A stretch of 64,000 nt of DNA from Parvibaculum lavamentivorans DS-1 (GTDB lineage: Bacteria > Pseudomonadota > Alphaproteobacteria > Parvibaculales > Parvibaculaceae). Each line of letters begins with the position of its first letter. Position 1 is the stretch's first letter. Shown piece by piece: positions 52,147-61,263 of this stretch. The notes below the pieces were generated by a model that saw only the letters and a list, made by a program, of their open reading frames with translations, had not been told where the DNA came from and did not search any database. Both the position numbers and the translations under genes were made by a program. Location: assembly GCF_000017565.1 (NCBI RefSeq), contig NC_009719.1:2525001-2589000 (forward strand), in the 5' to 3' direction.

Positions 52147-52480
52147 TCAACAGCAGATACAGCTCGATCGTGTTTTCCACGCCCTTGGCGACCCCACAAG
52201 GCGGGCCGTTCTCCGGCGGCTGAGTGGCGGTCCTGCCGCCGTCAGCGAACTGGCGCGGCCTTTCAAGATGGCGCTGCCCTCCTTTACGCAGCATTTGAAC
52301 GTGCTGGAGGAGTGCGGCCTTGTCCGCTCGCGCAAGGCGGGGCGGGTGCGCACCTATCAGCTTGTGCCGAAGCCGCTCAAGGCGGCCGAGAGCTGGATGG
52401 TCGAGCAGCGTTCCCTCTGGGAGAAGCGCCTCGACCAGCTCGACGATTACCTCATGCAAATGAAGGAGAGAGAAGAATGA
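52139..52480 (+). CDS. ArsR-family transcriptional repressor
   Basis: A 113-aa winged-helix protein beginning MPNQQQIQLDRVFHALGDPTRR, with the recognition helix FTQHLNVLEECGLV. It lacks the metal-binding CxCxxC of arsenic sensors and belongs to the class paired with SRPBCC proteins. Its start codon lies inside the second operator, with no true ribosome site, which suggests leaderless translation. It shares ATGA with the SRPBCC gene, and a small membrane protein follows. Confidence 0.92.
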   Translation: MPNQQQIQLDRVFHALGDPTRRAVLRRLSGGPAAVSELARPFKMALPSFTQHLNVLEECGLVRSRKAGRVRTYQLVPKPLKAAESWMVEQRSLWEKRLDQLDDYLMQMKEREE

Positions 52481-52965
52481 CCAGGCCCGATATAGACCCG
52501 AAGCTCGACCTCGTGCTCGAACGCACCGTCGATGTGCCGCCGCGCCTCGTCTGGCGCGCCTGGACGGAGCCGGAGCATCTCATGCCGTGGTTCTGCCCGC
52601 GCCCCTGGGCGACGGTCGAATGCCGGATCGACCTGCGGCCCGGCGGCGAGTTCTACACCCAGATGCGTTCGCCCGAAGGCAAGGACATGGAGGGCGGCTC
52701 CGGCTGCTATCTCGAAATCGAGAAGGAGCGGAAGCTCGTCTGGACCTCGGCGCTAGGCCCCGGCTACCGGCCGGCCGTGGCGCGGGTGCACGATCTTTTC
52801 TTCACCGCCTGGATTCTCATGGAGCCGCAGGGGCAGGGCACGAAATACACCGCCATCGCCAAGCACCCGGACGAGGCCTCGGCGAAGCGTCACGAGGAAA
52901 TGGGTTTCCATGAAGGCTGGAACACCGTTGTGGACCAGCTTGCCGAATACATGAAGACGATCTAG
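52477..52965 (+). CDS. SRPBCC/AHSA1-family protein
   Basis: A 162-aa protein of the AHSA1-like SRPBCC fold: LERTVDVPPRLVWRAWTEPEHL at the N-terminus, MPWFCPRPW, and C-terminal helix HEGWNTVVDQLAEYM. Such proteins bind hydrophobic ligands in a cleft and are very often encoded with an ArsR repressor, as here. Function unknown. The ATG overlaps the ArsR stop. Confidence 0.9.
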   Translation: MTRPDIDPKLDLVLERTVDVPPRLVWRAWTEPEHLMPWFCPRPWATVECRIDLRPGGEFYTQMRSPEGKDMEGGSGCYLEIEKERKLVWTSALGPGYRPAVARVHDLFFTAWILMEPQGQGTKYTAIAKHPDEASAKRHEEMGFHEGWNTVVDQLAEYMKTI

Positions 52966-52976
52966 GGAGCGCGATC

Positions 52977-53612
52977 ATGATTGCAGGACTGACGGCGGAC
53001 CGCCTCCTTCTCCATTCCGGCATCGTCGCGGGACTTCTGTTCTTCGTCGTACCCACGATCCTCGTGTTCACGCGCCCCGGCTTCGACATCGAGCGCCACG
53101 CGATCAGCATGTTGAGCCTTGGCGAGGGCGGCTGGATGATGAAGGCGGTCTTCATCGTGAGCGGGCTCTTCGTGCTTGCCTGCGCCTGGGGCATTCATGC
53201 GGAGCTTGCGCGGGGGCAGGGCGGCATCGCCGCCCCCTTGCTCATCGGCGCCTATGGCGTCGGGCTGGTCCTTGCCGGCATTTTCGATGCGCCTGCGGGG
53301 CTCGGCTTTCCGCAAGGCACGCCGGACGATCAGCAGCCGGTGATGACGACTGCCGCCACTCTGCACAGCCTCGCCTTCATGATCGCCTTTGGCGGTCTCA
53401 TTCTTTCCTGCTTCGTGTTTGCCTTTCATTTCTGGCAAACGGAGCAACTGTTCTGGGCGGTGGCGTCGCTCGCTACGGGCATTGTGCTGCCGCTGCTGAT
53501 CGGCCTCGGCATGTCCATGGTTGTCGCTCCCGGCATCGCCTTCTACTGGGCGGCCATGCTTGGCTGGCTGTGGCTCGCCGCGGTGCTGATCGTGCTGCCT
53601 CACGGTACATGA
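52977..53612 (+). CDS. DUF998-like integral membrane protein
   Basis: A 211-aa protein with about six hydrophobic segments (for example LLLHSGIVAGLLFFVVPTIL and GLFVLACAWGIHAEL). Early GFDIERHAISMLSLGEGGW resembles the DUF998 signature that follows the first helix. It is 11 bases after the SRPBCC gene and likely in the same ArsR-controlled operon. Function unknown. Confidence 0.8.
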   Translation: MIAGLTADRLLLHSGIVAGLLFFVVPTILVFTRPGFDIERHAISMLSLGEGGWMMKAVFIVSGLFVLACAWGIHAELARGQGGIAAPLLIGAYGVGLVLAGIFDAPAGLGFPQGTPDDQQPVMTTAATLHSLAFMIAFGGLILSCFVFAFHFWQTEQLFWAVASLATGIVLPLLIGLGMSMVVAPGIAFYWAAMLGWLWLAAVLIVLPHGT

Positions 53613-53631
53613 CCTGCCGCCGGTTTGGGAA

Positions 53632-53660
53632 AGGAAGCCGCGCCTTGCGGGCGGCTTCCT
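53632..53660. terminator. Bidirectional terminator between convergent ArsR operons
   Basis: AGGAAGCCGC (53632-53641) pairs with GCGGCTTCCT (53651-53660), 20 bases after the membrane gene and 17 bases beyond the end of the facing SRPBCC gene. No long T run is present on either side. Confidence 0.6.
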
Positions 53661-53676
53661 CCCCGGTCCCTCTGTC

Positions 53677-54141
53677 TCAGAAGAAGGCCGGCACGACGCC
53701 GCGTTCCAGCGCCGATTTGAGGCCGGAGAGAATGCCCGGCCAGCCGCTCGAAATGCCTTTCAGCACGGCCGAGTTCTTCGGGAAATTCGTGTGGCTGACG
53801 GTCAGCTTCGTCAGCTTGCCGTTCGCCGCCACGTCATAGGTGACGATGGAAGGGCCCTCGTCATGCTGCGGCCCCGGGCCTTCGACCTGGAAGGTGTAGA
53901 CGAGGCGGCGCGGCGGCTCGCTTTCGAGAATTTCGCCGCGCACATCGACGCCGCCCTTGCGGCGATAGATGATCGGCGAGCCCGGCTCGAAGCTCGAGTC
54001 CTGGCGCGTTCCGCCCCACCAGGCGCGTTCCGTCTTGTTGTCGGTCAGCGCCGCCCAGACATCTTCCGGCTTCGCATCGATATGGATCACATAGAGGAAG
54101 TCCGGGTCGCGTTCCGCATGTATCGCAGGTGCCTTGGTCAT
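53677..54141 (-). CDS. SRPBCC-family protein (second ArsR module)
   Basis: A 154-aa SRPBCC-fold protein (DFLYVIHIDAKPEDVWAALTD, RAWWGG, C-terminal SGWPGILSGLKSALERG). It overlaps the ArsR stop by four bases. This module faces the similar ArsR/SRPBCC pair at 52139, but the two SRPBCC proteins are only distantly alike. Ligand unknown. Confidence 0.88.
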   Translation of the reverse strand: MTKAPAIHAERDPDFLYVIHIDAKPEDVWAALTDNKTERAWWGGTRQDSSFEPGSPIIYRRKGGVDVRGEILESEPPRRLVYTFQVEGPGPQHDEGPSIVTYDVAANGKLTKLTVSHTNFPKNSAVLKGISSGWPGILSGLKSALERGVVPAFF

Positions 54142-54485
54142 TTGTCTTGTCCTTCAGCCGGTTTGCCGTTGCGTTTTCTTTCGAGCGATTTCTTCAGGTC
54201 GATCAGCCCGTCGACTTCCGCCCTTTCGAACTTCCTGATCCAGCGGTCGGCGATTTCGGCAATCGGCACCGGGTTCAGGTAGTGAAGCTTTTCGCGGCCG
54301 CGCCAGGCGGTCGCCACGAGGTTCGCCTCTTCGAGAATGGCGAGATGTTTCGTCACGGCCTGCCGCGTCATGGCAAGCCCCTCGCAGAGTTCGCCCAGCG
54401 TCTGTCCGTTTCGTGCATAGAGCCGGTCCAGCAGTTCGCGCCTGCTGGCGTCGGCGAGGGCGCGAAAGGCGGCGTCGAGCGTCAT
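54138..54485 (-). CDS. ArsR-family transcriptional repressor (second module)
   Basis: A 115-aa winged-helix protein (FRALADASRRELLDRLYA, recognition helix MTRQAVTKHLAILEEANLV). No metal-binding cysteines. The ATG at 54485 lies four bases after the -10 element, so the transcript is leaderless or nearly so. Its presumed operator fills the spacer of its own promoter. Confidence 0.9.
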   Translation of the reverse strand: MTLDAAFRALADASRRELLDRLYARNGQTLGELCEGLAMTRQAVTKHLAILEEANLVATAWRGREKLHYLNPVPIAEIADRWIRKFERAEVDGLIDLKKSLERKRNGKPAEGQDK

Positions 54486-54489
54486 GGCC

Positions 54490-54519
54490 GTATAATGCAA
54501 CTATTTGGTTGCATGTCAA
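54490..54519 (-). promoter_or_regulatory. Promoter with operator in the spacer (second ArsR module)
   Basis: On the minus strand TTGACA (54519-54514), an 18-base spacer, TTATAC (54495-54490). The whole spacer is a palindrome TGCAAC-N6-GTTGCA (54513-54496), so a bound dimer would block RNA polymerase. Confidence 0.75.
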
Positions 54520-54600
54520 GCCGCTCCCGATTGCCCGTTTTGTCCCGATCCGCTAGAAGAGGCGCCAATCAGCCCTCGAAGCGCAAGGAACTCCGCCGTC

Positions 54601-56256
54601 ATGGCCGCCTATCAGTACGTCTATGTCATGGACCGCCTGTCGAAGACCTATCCGGGCGGCAAGCAGGTTCTGAAGGACATCCGTCTTTCCTTCCTCCCCG
54701 GCGTCAAGATCGGCGTTGTCGGCCTCAACGGCGCGGGCAAGTCCACGCTGCTCCGCATCATGGCGGGCGTCGACAAGGATCACACGGGCGAGGCCTGGGC
54801 GGCGGCGGGCGCGAAGGTCGGCTATCTCCAGCAGGAGCCGGAGCTCGACCCGGCGCTCAACGTCTTCGGCAACGTCATGGAAGGTGCGGCCGAGAAGAAG
54901 GCGCTCATCGACCGCTACAACGAACTCGCCATGAACTACTCGGACGAGACGGCCGAGGAAATGGCGAAGCTGCAGGACATCATCGACGCGCAGAACCTCT
55001 GGGATCTCGACAGCCAGGTCGAGATGGCGATGGATGCACTGCGCTGCCCGGACCCGGAAGCGGATGTGAACAATCTTTCGGGCGGTGAAAAGCGCCGTGT
55101 CGCGCTCTGCCGCCTGTTGCTCGCCTCGCCCGATCTGCTGCTCCTCGACGAACCGACCAACCATCTCGACGCGGAATCGATCGCCTGGCTCCAGAACTAC
55201 CTGAAGGAATATACAGGCACCGTCGTCATGGTCACCCATGACCGCTATTTCCTCGACAATGTGACGGGCTGGATTCTCGAACTCGATCGCGGTTCGGGCA
55301 TTCCCTATGAAGGCAATTATTCCTCATGGCTCGAACAGAAGGAAAAGCGCCTCGAACAGGAAGGCCGCCAGGAGGAGGCGAAGCAGCGCACGCTGGCGCG
55401 CGAACTCGAATGGATCAGGCAGAGCCCGAAGGCGCGCCAGGCGAAATCCAAGGCCCGTATCAGCGCCTATGACGAGTTGCTGGCCGAGGCCGGCAAGCAG
55501 CAGGAAGGCAGGGCCCAGATCGTCATTCCGGCGGGCCCGCGCCTCGGCGGCAATGTCTATGAGGCCGAAAACATCTCCAAGGGTTTCGGCGACAAGCTCC
55601 TGATCGACGATCTCTCCTTCAAGCTGCCGCCCGGCGGCATTGTCGGCGTCATCGGCCCGAACGGCGCCGGCAAGACCACGCTTTTCCGTATGCTGACGGG
55701 TCAGGAAAAGCCCGACAGCGGCAAGCTCACGATCGGTGAGACCGTCGTCATGGGTTATGTCGACCAGAGCCGCGACTCGCTCGACAGCAACAAGACCGTC
55801 TGGGAGGAAATCTCCGGCGGCACCGACATCGTCGAACTCGGCAAGATCACCATGCCGAGCCGCGCCTATGTGGGCTCGTTCAACTTCAAGGGTTCGGACC
55901 AGCAGAAGAAGGTGGGCCTTCTCTCAGGCGGCGAGCGCAACCGCGTTCACCTCGCCAAGATGCTGAAGTCCGGCGCGAACCTCCTTCTCCTCGACGAACC
56001 GACCAACGACCTCGACGTCGAAACGCTGCGCGCGCTCGAAGACGCGCTCGTCGCCTTCGCCGGCTGCGCCGTGGTCATCTCGCATGATCGCTGGTTCCTC
56101 GACCGCATCGCCACGCACATGCTCGCCTTCGAGGGCGACAGCCATGTCGAATGGTTCGAGGGCAACTACCAGGATTACGAGGAAGACAAGAAGCGCCGCA
56201 TGGGCCCCGCCGCCGAAATTCCGACGCGGATCAAGTACAAGCGTTTCAGCCGGTAA
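54601..56256 (+). CDS. ettA: ABC-F translation factor EttA
   Basis: A 551-aa cytosolic ABC-F ATPase with two nucleotide-binding domains and no membrane part. Walker A motifs are GLNGAGKST and GPNGAGKTT; signatures NLSGGEKRR and LLSGGERNR; Walker [13 protein letters not shown] and [12 protein letters not shown]. The inserted arm and linker ([16 protein letters not shown]) match EttA, the energy-dependent translational throttle that gates entry of the ribosome into elongation. It is usually single-copy and chromosomal. No operon partner; a divergent ArsR module lies 115 bp upstream. Confidence 0.95.
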   Translation: MAAYQYVYVMDRLSKTYPGGKQVLKDIRLSFLPGVKIGVVGLNGAGKSTLLRIMAGVDKDHTGEAWAAAGAKVGYLQQEPELDPALNVFGNVMEGAAEKKALIDRYNELAMNYSDETAEEMAKLQDIIDAQNLWDLDSQVEMAMDALRCPDPEADVNNLSGGEKRRVALCRLLLASPDLLLLDEPTNHLDAESIAWLQNYLKEYTGTVVMVTHDRYFLDNVTGWILELDRGSGIPYEGNYSSWLEQKEKRLEQEGRQEEAKQRTLARELEWIRQSPKARQAKSKARISAYDELLAEAGKQQEGRAQIVIPAGPRLGGNVYEAENISKGFGDKLLIDDLSFKLPPGGIVGVIGPNGAGKTTLFRMLTGQEKPDSGKLTIGETVVMGYVDQSRDSLDSNKTVWEEISGGTDIVELGKITMPSRAYVGSFNFKGSDQQKKVGLLSGGERNRVHLAKMLKSGANLLLLDEPTNDLDVETLRALEDALVAFAGCAVVISHDRWFLDRIATHMLAFEGDSHVEWFEGNYQDYEEDKKRRMGPAAEIPTRIKYKRFSR

Positions 56257-56355
56257 CGCAGTGGAGGGCAGGCCCCGTCAGGCGGATGCGGCCTGCCTCT
56301 GCCGCGGCATTGCCGCGAGCCACAAAAGCGCCTTTCGGGCTCGCCGTCCGATAGT

Positions 56356-56900
56356 TCAAGCCGCTGCGCGGACTTTCTCCTTCGCCGCCTCCATATCTCG
56401 AGCAGGCGGCAAGCCGAACATGCGGCGATATTCCCGCGTGAACTGGGGGACGCTTTCATAACCGACAGCGAAGGCGGCGCTGCTCGCCGTATTTCCCGCC
56501 GCTAACATCAATCGGCGTGCCTCGATCAGACGCAGTTGCTTCTGGAACTGCAGCGGTGAGAGCGAGGTCACGGCGCGGAAATGTTTGTGGAAGGATGACG
56601 CGCTCATCCCCGCCACATCCGCCAGCCGTTCGACCCGCAGCGTTTGCGCAAATTCGGCACATCCGCCGTGATCAATAGCGAGTCTCCGGCGCTGAAGGTG
56701 AAGGCCCGATTCCCCATCGTGACCTGCTTTGCCCCTTGCACGACGAGACAGACCAGCGGCTTGGAGATGGCGTGTTGCAGGTCGCTCGGCGCGGTCGCGC
56801 GAACGGTCATCACGCCTGGAATAGGCGTCGGAGCGATGCCGGCCCGATCAGCATGGGCCTCGCCATGGCGGCGAACGGTGCTGAGCAATGTCTCGGTCAT
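56356..56900 (-). pseudogene. AraC-family regulator with internal deletion
   Basis: Two fragments in different frames. Residues 1-84 from 56900 are the N-terminal arm and early cupin of an AraC_N-type regulator (CLVVQGAKQVTMGNRAFTF, then LLITADVP), after which the frame turns to nonsense. The C-terminal DNA-binding half resumes in another frame as TLRVERLADVAGMSASSFHKHF and ends at 56356. About 100 residues of the cupin domain are missing between them, so an internal deletion near 56635-56650 has broken the gene. It is divergent from the SDR at 57042, its probable former target. Confidence 0.8.
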
Positions 56901-57041
56901 GTCGCGATCCTAATCCCCGGCTGGCGGTTCGGTAAACCGGATTTGCAGGAATAGGCAAGGAACGTCGAGGTTCCGGCAACGACTCCCCGCTCCCCGTTCC
57001 AATATCAAGGCGGTGCCAACATCAAGTGAAGGAGCCATCTC

Positions 57042-57797
57042 ATGACCAGCATATCTCTTGTTACCGGCGGGAGCCGCGGCCTTGGCCGCAATACCGCGCT
57101 CAGCATCGCCCGGCGCGGCGGCGATGTCGTTCTCACCTATCGGAGCCAGGCCGCCGAGGCCGAAGCAGTGGTCGCGGAGATTCAGGCAATTGGCCGGAAG
57201 GCGGCGGCCCTGCAGCTCGATACCGGCGACACGTCGGCCTTCGCGGCCTTTGCCGATCGTTTGCGCAAGGTCCTACGCGACACGTGGGGACGCGAGACAT
57301 TCGATCACCTGGTGAATAATGCCGGTCATGGCGACTATGCCCTGATCGGCGACACGACCGAGGCGCAGTTCGACCGTTTGGTGGATGTCCACTTCAAGGG
57401 TGTCTATTTCCTTACCCAGACCTTACTGCCGCTGATCGCGGATGGCGGCCGCATTGTGAACCTCTCCTCCGGGCTCACACGTCTGTCTTACCCCGGCTAT
57501 GCAGCTTACGCGGCGGTGAAGGGCGCGGTTGAGGTCCTCACCCGCTACATGGCAAAGGAGCTGGGCGGGCGCGGCATCGCGGTCAACACGGTGGCGCCGG
57601 GTGCCATCGAGACCGATTTCGGCGGCGGCGCGGTCCGCGACACTCCTGAACTCAACAGGCAATTCGCGGAGATGACGGCTCTGGGCCGCGTCGGCCTGCC
57701 GGATGATATAGGGCCGATGATTGCCGGCCTTCTTTCCGGGGAAAATCGCTGGGTGAATGCCCAGCGGATCGAGGTGTCCGGCGGTCAGGGCATCTGA
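57042..57797 (+). CDS. Short-chain dehydrogenase/reductase (SDR)
   Basis: A 251-aa SDR. Nucleotide motif VTGGSRGLGRN near residue 8, NNAG near residue 90, catalytic Ser in VNLSSG, and Tyr-x3-Lys in YAAVK. C-terminal WVNAQRIEVSGGQGI is standard. The start has AAGGAG upstream. With its AraC regulator disrupted, expression may be constitutive or lost. Confidence 0.92.
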   Translation: MTSISLVTGGSRGLGRNTALSIARRGGDVVLTYRSQAAEAEAVVAEIQAIGRKAAALQLDTGDTSAFAAFADRLRKVLRDTWGRETFDHLVNNAGHGDYALIGDTTEAQFDRLVDVHFKGVYFLTQTLLPLIADGGRIVNLSSGLTRLSYPGYAAYAAVKGAVEVLTRYMAKELGGRGIAVNTVAPGAIETDFGGGAVRDTPELNRQFAEMTALGRVGLPDDIGPMIAGLLSGENRWVNAQRIEVSGGQGI

Positions 57798-57990
57798 CAG
57801 GCGGCCGGACATGGCGGCAGGCTCCGGTGGGCCTGCCGTCCGGTCCCTTATTCCGGGAAAATACCGCCTTCGGCCGCGTTTTTAGGGGCTGTTCACGGCA
57901 CATTAAGCCCCTCCGCCTAGTCTCTTTCCCGTTGGGGGATGAGGAGGAGCGTTTCGAGGCGTCATTGGCGCATCGGGCGGCCACGTGCCT

Positions 57991-59610
57991 ATGGACGAGA
58001 AATATCTGAGCGATCAGGAAATGGCGGCGATCGTGCGGGAGGCGGTGGACCGTCTGCCCGGCGGCTTCGTCATCTTTGGCCCCGACCACGAAATCCTTCT
58101 GTCCAACGCGCAGAACGAGCGCGATTTTCCCTTCACCAACGAGGCGCTCCGCCAGGGCAAGACTTATCTCGAGGCGACGCATTTCGCGGTCAAGAAGGTC
58201 GCGCCCGATTTGCCGGACGAAGTGGCGCTTTCGGTGGCGCGAAACATTCACGATACATTGGCGAAGGGTGAGCCGGTCGAGTTGAGAACCCATCTCGGCA
58301 CGGTCATGCAGGTCATCGAGATTCCGCTTTCCTTCGGCGGCTGGGTTGCTGTCGGGGCCGATGTTACGGCGCTTCGCGAGCGCGAACGCGAATTGAAAAA
58401 GTCGCGCAAGCAGGCCGAGGCCGCCAATGAGGCGAAGTCCGCATTCCTGGCCAATATCAGCCATGAAATCCGCACGCCGCTGAACGGTATTCTCGGCATG
58501 GCGCAGCTCATGGCGTCAGGCGATCTCACGCCCGGGCAGAAGGACCAGATCGAGACGATCCTCGATTCCGGCAAGACGCTGATGGCGCTTCTCAACGACG
58601 TGCTGGACCTCTCCAAAATCGAAGCCGGCCGCTTCGACATTTCGCCCATCGACAATGATCTCGGGCAGTTGTTGCGCCGCATGGAAAAGCTCTGGGCGCC
58701 CCGCGCGTCGGAAAAGGGGCTCGTCCTCACGCTCGATATAAACAGCGCCATGCCGGAGCTCTTGCGGTTCGATCCGATCCGCGTGCGCCAATGCGTCTCC
58801 AACCTCGTTTCAAATGCGATCAAGTTCACCGAGCGGGGCAGCGTGCGCGTTGCCGCGCGCTGCGTTCCCGCCGGCGAAGGCGAGTTCGATGTGCTTGTCG
58901 AAATTTCGGATACCGGCATCGGCATGAGCGGCGAGACACTCGGCAAGCTTTTCGCGCCTTTCACACAGGCCGATGCTTCCACCTCGCGCCGCTTCGGCGG
59001 CACCGGCCTCGGCCTGTCGATCAGCCGCAAGCTCGCGCAATTGATGGGTGGCGATGTGGTGGCCGAGAGCGAGGAGGGCAGGGGCTCCCTCTTCACGCTC
59101 ACCTTCCGCGCCGCCGAAGGCCGCCGCGTCAGCGAAGCGCCGCAAAACGCCGATGTCGACCAGACAGGCGGCGCGCGCTGGGCGAAAGGTCTCGCCGTCC
59201 TGCTGGTCGACGATCATCCGCTCAATCGCAAGGTGGCGCGTCTTTTCCTCGAACCGCTCGGCATCGCAATCACGGAAGCCGAAAACGGTGAAGAGGCGCT
59301 GCGCTGGTTGCAGACGCAACCCTTCGACCTTGTGCTGCTCGACATGCACATGCCGGTGATGAACGGTATGGAGACGCTGGCTCATATTCGTGCGCATGAG
59401 CCGCATATCCGCGACCTGCCGGTCATTGCGCTGACGGCTGACTCGCTCGGCCCCGACAATTCCCGCTACCGCGATTTCGGCGCCGATGGCTATGTCGGCA
59501 AGCCGATGGACCATCGCGATCTCATTCTGGAAATCGGCCGCGTGCTGGAAGAAAAGCATGGCCGCGCACCCATGCCGCGCGAAGCCATGCCGGATCTGCG
59601 CCGCGCCTGA
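57991..59610 (+). CDS. Hybrid sensor histidine kinase/response regulator
   Basis: A 539-aa cytosolic hybrid kinase. Residues about 15-125 form a PAS_7-like sensor (LPGGFVIFGPDHEILLSN). A coiled coil leads to HisKA with His158 in NISHEIRTPLNG, the HATPase (NLVSNAIKFTERG, DTGIGM, GTGLGLSI), and a receiver with Asp451 in LVLLDMHMPVMNG. The start is uncertain: the ATG at 57991 lacks a good ribosome site, and a GTG six bases earlier is equally weak. Output is presumably through a phosphotransfer protein elsewhere. Confidence 0.9.
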   Translation: MDEKYLSDQEMAAIVREAVDRLPGGFVIFGPDHEILLSNAQNERDFPFTNEALRQGKTYLEATHFAVKKVAPDLPDEVALSVARNIHDTLAKGEPVELRTHLGTVMQVIEIPLSFGGWVAVGADVTALRERERELKKSRKQAEAANEAKSAFLANISHEIRTPLNGILGMAQLMASGDLTPGQKDQIETILDSGKTLMALLNDVLDLSKIEAGRFDISPIDNDLGQLLRRMEKLWAPRASEKGLVLTLDINSAMPELLRFDPIRVRQCVSNLVSNAIKFTERGSVRVAARCVPAGEGEFDVLVEISDTGIGMSGETLGKLFAPFTQADASTSRRFGGTGLGLSISRKLAQLMGGDVVAESEEGRGSLFTLTFRAAEGRRVSEAPQNADVDQTGGARWAKGLAVLLVDDHPLNRKVARLFLEPLGIAITEAENGEEALRWLQTQPFDLVLLDMHMPVMNGMETLAHIRAHEPHIRDLPVIALTADSLGPDNSRYRDFGADGYVGKPMDHRDLILEIGRVLEEKHGRAPMPREAMPDLRRA

Positions 59611-59620
59611 GCGGTTTGCG

Positions 59621-60196
59621 CTATTCCGGGAGTCCCGCGCCGATATCGATGAAATGCTCCGCGTCGAGGCTTTCGAAGCGGAACTGTCCATTGTCGGCTG
59701 CCGCATGCGCGTGGTTCTCGCCAAACCCTTCCACAATGCCGATCACCAGCCAGCAGCCGCTCGCCATGTCCGTCATCGGCATCTGGGTCAGTTCGATCCG
59801 TTCGCGAAAGCCGTCGCTATGCACGATTTCCTTGCGCACCCATCTTCCGCAGGGCACGGGTCCGAACATCTTGCGCATGGAAATACCGGAGGCTTCGCGG
59901 TGCTCCGGCGGAACGAAGTCGACATAGTTCAGGCCGCGCATCTCGATGCCAAGGCCATCGCGCACCGATTGTCCGGCAAGACGAAAGAGCACGCGCCGCT
60001 CCGCCTCCTCATGCAGCTCCACCAGATAGATGTCGTTGAGAAATGTCTTCAGCCGTTCGGGCCGGAAGTCGGCTTTGTCGGGTATGAGCGCAGATTTCGG
60101 AATTTCGGCCCACGCCTCTTGAAAGGCGATGCTCTTCGCCGAGCGCACGGGGCAGGCGGGCGCGGCGCCTTCCATAATGGCCGACCGGATACTCAC
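59621..60196 (-). CDS. PAS_5-type PAS domain protein
   Basis: A 191-aa protein with one alphaproteobacterial PAS_5-like domain (KSALIPDKADFRPERLKTFL, then VLFRLAGQSVRDGLGIEMRG and NYVDFVPPEHR). No output domain. The GTG at 60196 is preceded by AAAGAGGTGG, better than any upstream start. It is convergent with the hybrid kinase (10 bp). Role unknown; possibly a soluble sensor or regulator. Confidence 0.8.
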   Translation of the reverse strand: MSIRSAIMEGAAPACPVRSAKSIAFQEAWAEIPKSALIPDKADFRPERLKTFLNDIYLVELHEEAERRVLFRLAGQSVRDGLGIEMRGLNYVDFVPPEHREASGISMRKMFGPVPCGRWVRKEIVHSDGFRERIELTQMPMTDMASGCWLVIGIVEGFGENHAHAAADNGQFRFESLDAEHFIDIGAGLPE

Positions 60197-60524
60197 GGTC
60201 CCACCTCTTTTTACTGAAACATACAAAGGGCATTGTCGGCGAGGCCGGTTAACGGCGGCTGAATCCGCGGCAGTTCAAATCCGGGGATAAGTTGGCGGCG
60301 ATTTTCCGGCCGGTGCGATGTTTCCGTCACTGTGGCATCGGCTTGTGGCCGTCCTGCCGCAGCGGGGATAAGCGTCTGTCGCCGGCCCGCGAAACTCCGT
60401 GCGACGGTTTCGTGACAGTTCGATGACGATCTGCGGGATAAGTGCCGTTTCCGGCCTGCCTGAAACGAAAACGGCGCGCCTTTGAAGGGCGCGCCGTCCG
60501 TATACGAATTTTATGCCGGCGAGA
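60197..60524. other. Gap between mlaC and the PAS gene
   Basis: Apart from the terminator at 60463-60497 and the ribosome site of the PAS gene, nothing distinctive is seen; the promoter for the PAS gene should be near 60220-60300 on the minus strand. Confidence 0.5.
60463..60497 (-). terminator. Rho-independent terminator of the mlaA-mlaC unit
   Basis: On the minus strand ACGGCGCGCC (60497-60488), a 7-base loop, GGCGCGCCGT (60480-60471), then TTTTCGTTT. It lies 28 bases after the mlaC stop. Confidence 0.88.
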
Positions 60525-61187
60525 TCAGTTCGCTGCGCTGATGCCCGAAATATCGCCCGTTTCCGCCTTGGCGATCTGCGAGCGCAGATGCTCCAGCAGG
60601 GCTTCGAAATTGCCGCCATTGTTGCGAATGACGGTGGTGAAGGTAGAGCGCTGCTCCTGCGCCAGCCAGATGCCGACGACGTTCACGTCGAAGATTTTGA
60701 AGTCGCTACCATTCTTCACAAGCCACCAGTCGACCTTGACGGGTTCGCGGCCATTGGTGAACTTGATCTCGCTCTGCACGATCGCCTGGGTGTCGCCCTT
60801 GGCCTTCGCGCTGAGCACGTCGAGCTTTTCATTATTGTAGTCGGAGAGGCGCGTCACATAGACCTTCACGATGAATGTCTCGACGAGCTTCAGATATTCG
60901 TTCTTCTGCTCTTCCGTCGGTGTGCGCAGGTACTGGCCGAGCGCGAAGGCGGCGATGCGCTGCATGTCGGCCGTTTCATTAAGCAGCTGCTGGAACGCCT
61001 TTTCCCGTTCCGCCTTCGAGGCGGACTTGTCGCTGATGATGTCGATGGCGCGTGTCGAGACATCTTCCACGAAGCTCACTGCGGCCTGATCCGTCGATGC
61101 TTGCGCATGGGCGGCGCTGGTCATGAGCGCCACGCAAATTGCGAGCGGTGCGACCAGCGTTCGCAGGGCAATCCGTGTCGTGAACAT
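60525..61187 (-). CDS. mlaC: Phospholipid-shuttle protein MlaC
   Basis: A 220-aa periplasmic lipid carrier. A signal peptide spans residues 1-28 (ending SAAHA). The mature domain shows the MlaC/Ttg2D pattern: AFALGQYLRTPTEEQK, then FIVKVYVTRLSDYN and a long WWLVKNGSDFKIFDVNVVGIWL core. It moves phospholipid between the outer-membrane MlaA complex and the MlaFEDB pump. It is 76 bases downstream of mlaA on the same strand; mlaFEDB is not here. Confidence 0.92.
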   Translation of the reverse strand: MFTTRIALRTLVAPLAICVALMTSAAHAQASTDQAAVSFVEDVSTRAIDIISDKSASKAEREKAFQQLLNETADMQRIAAFALGQYLRTPTEEQKNEYLKLVETFIVKVYVTRLSDYNNEKLDVLSAKAKGDTQAIVQSEIKFTNGREPVKVDWWLVKNGSDFKIFDVNVVGIWLAQEQRSTFTTVIRNNGGNFEALLEHLRSQIAKAETGDISGISAAN

Positions 61188-61263
61188 CTATAGTCCTCCT
61201 GCTCGTCGATACGCGCACGAAACCCGCTCGCGGAGTGCGGCGCGTCTTCGGCGGCGTGGCGTT

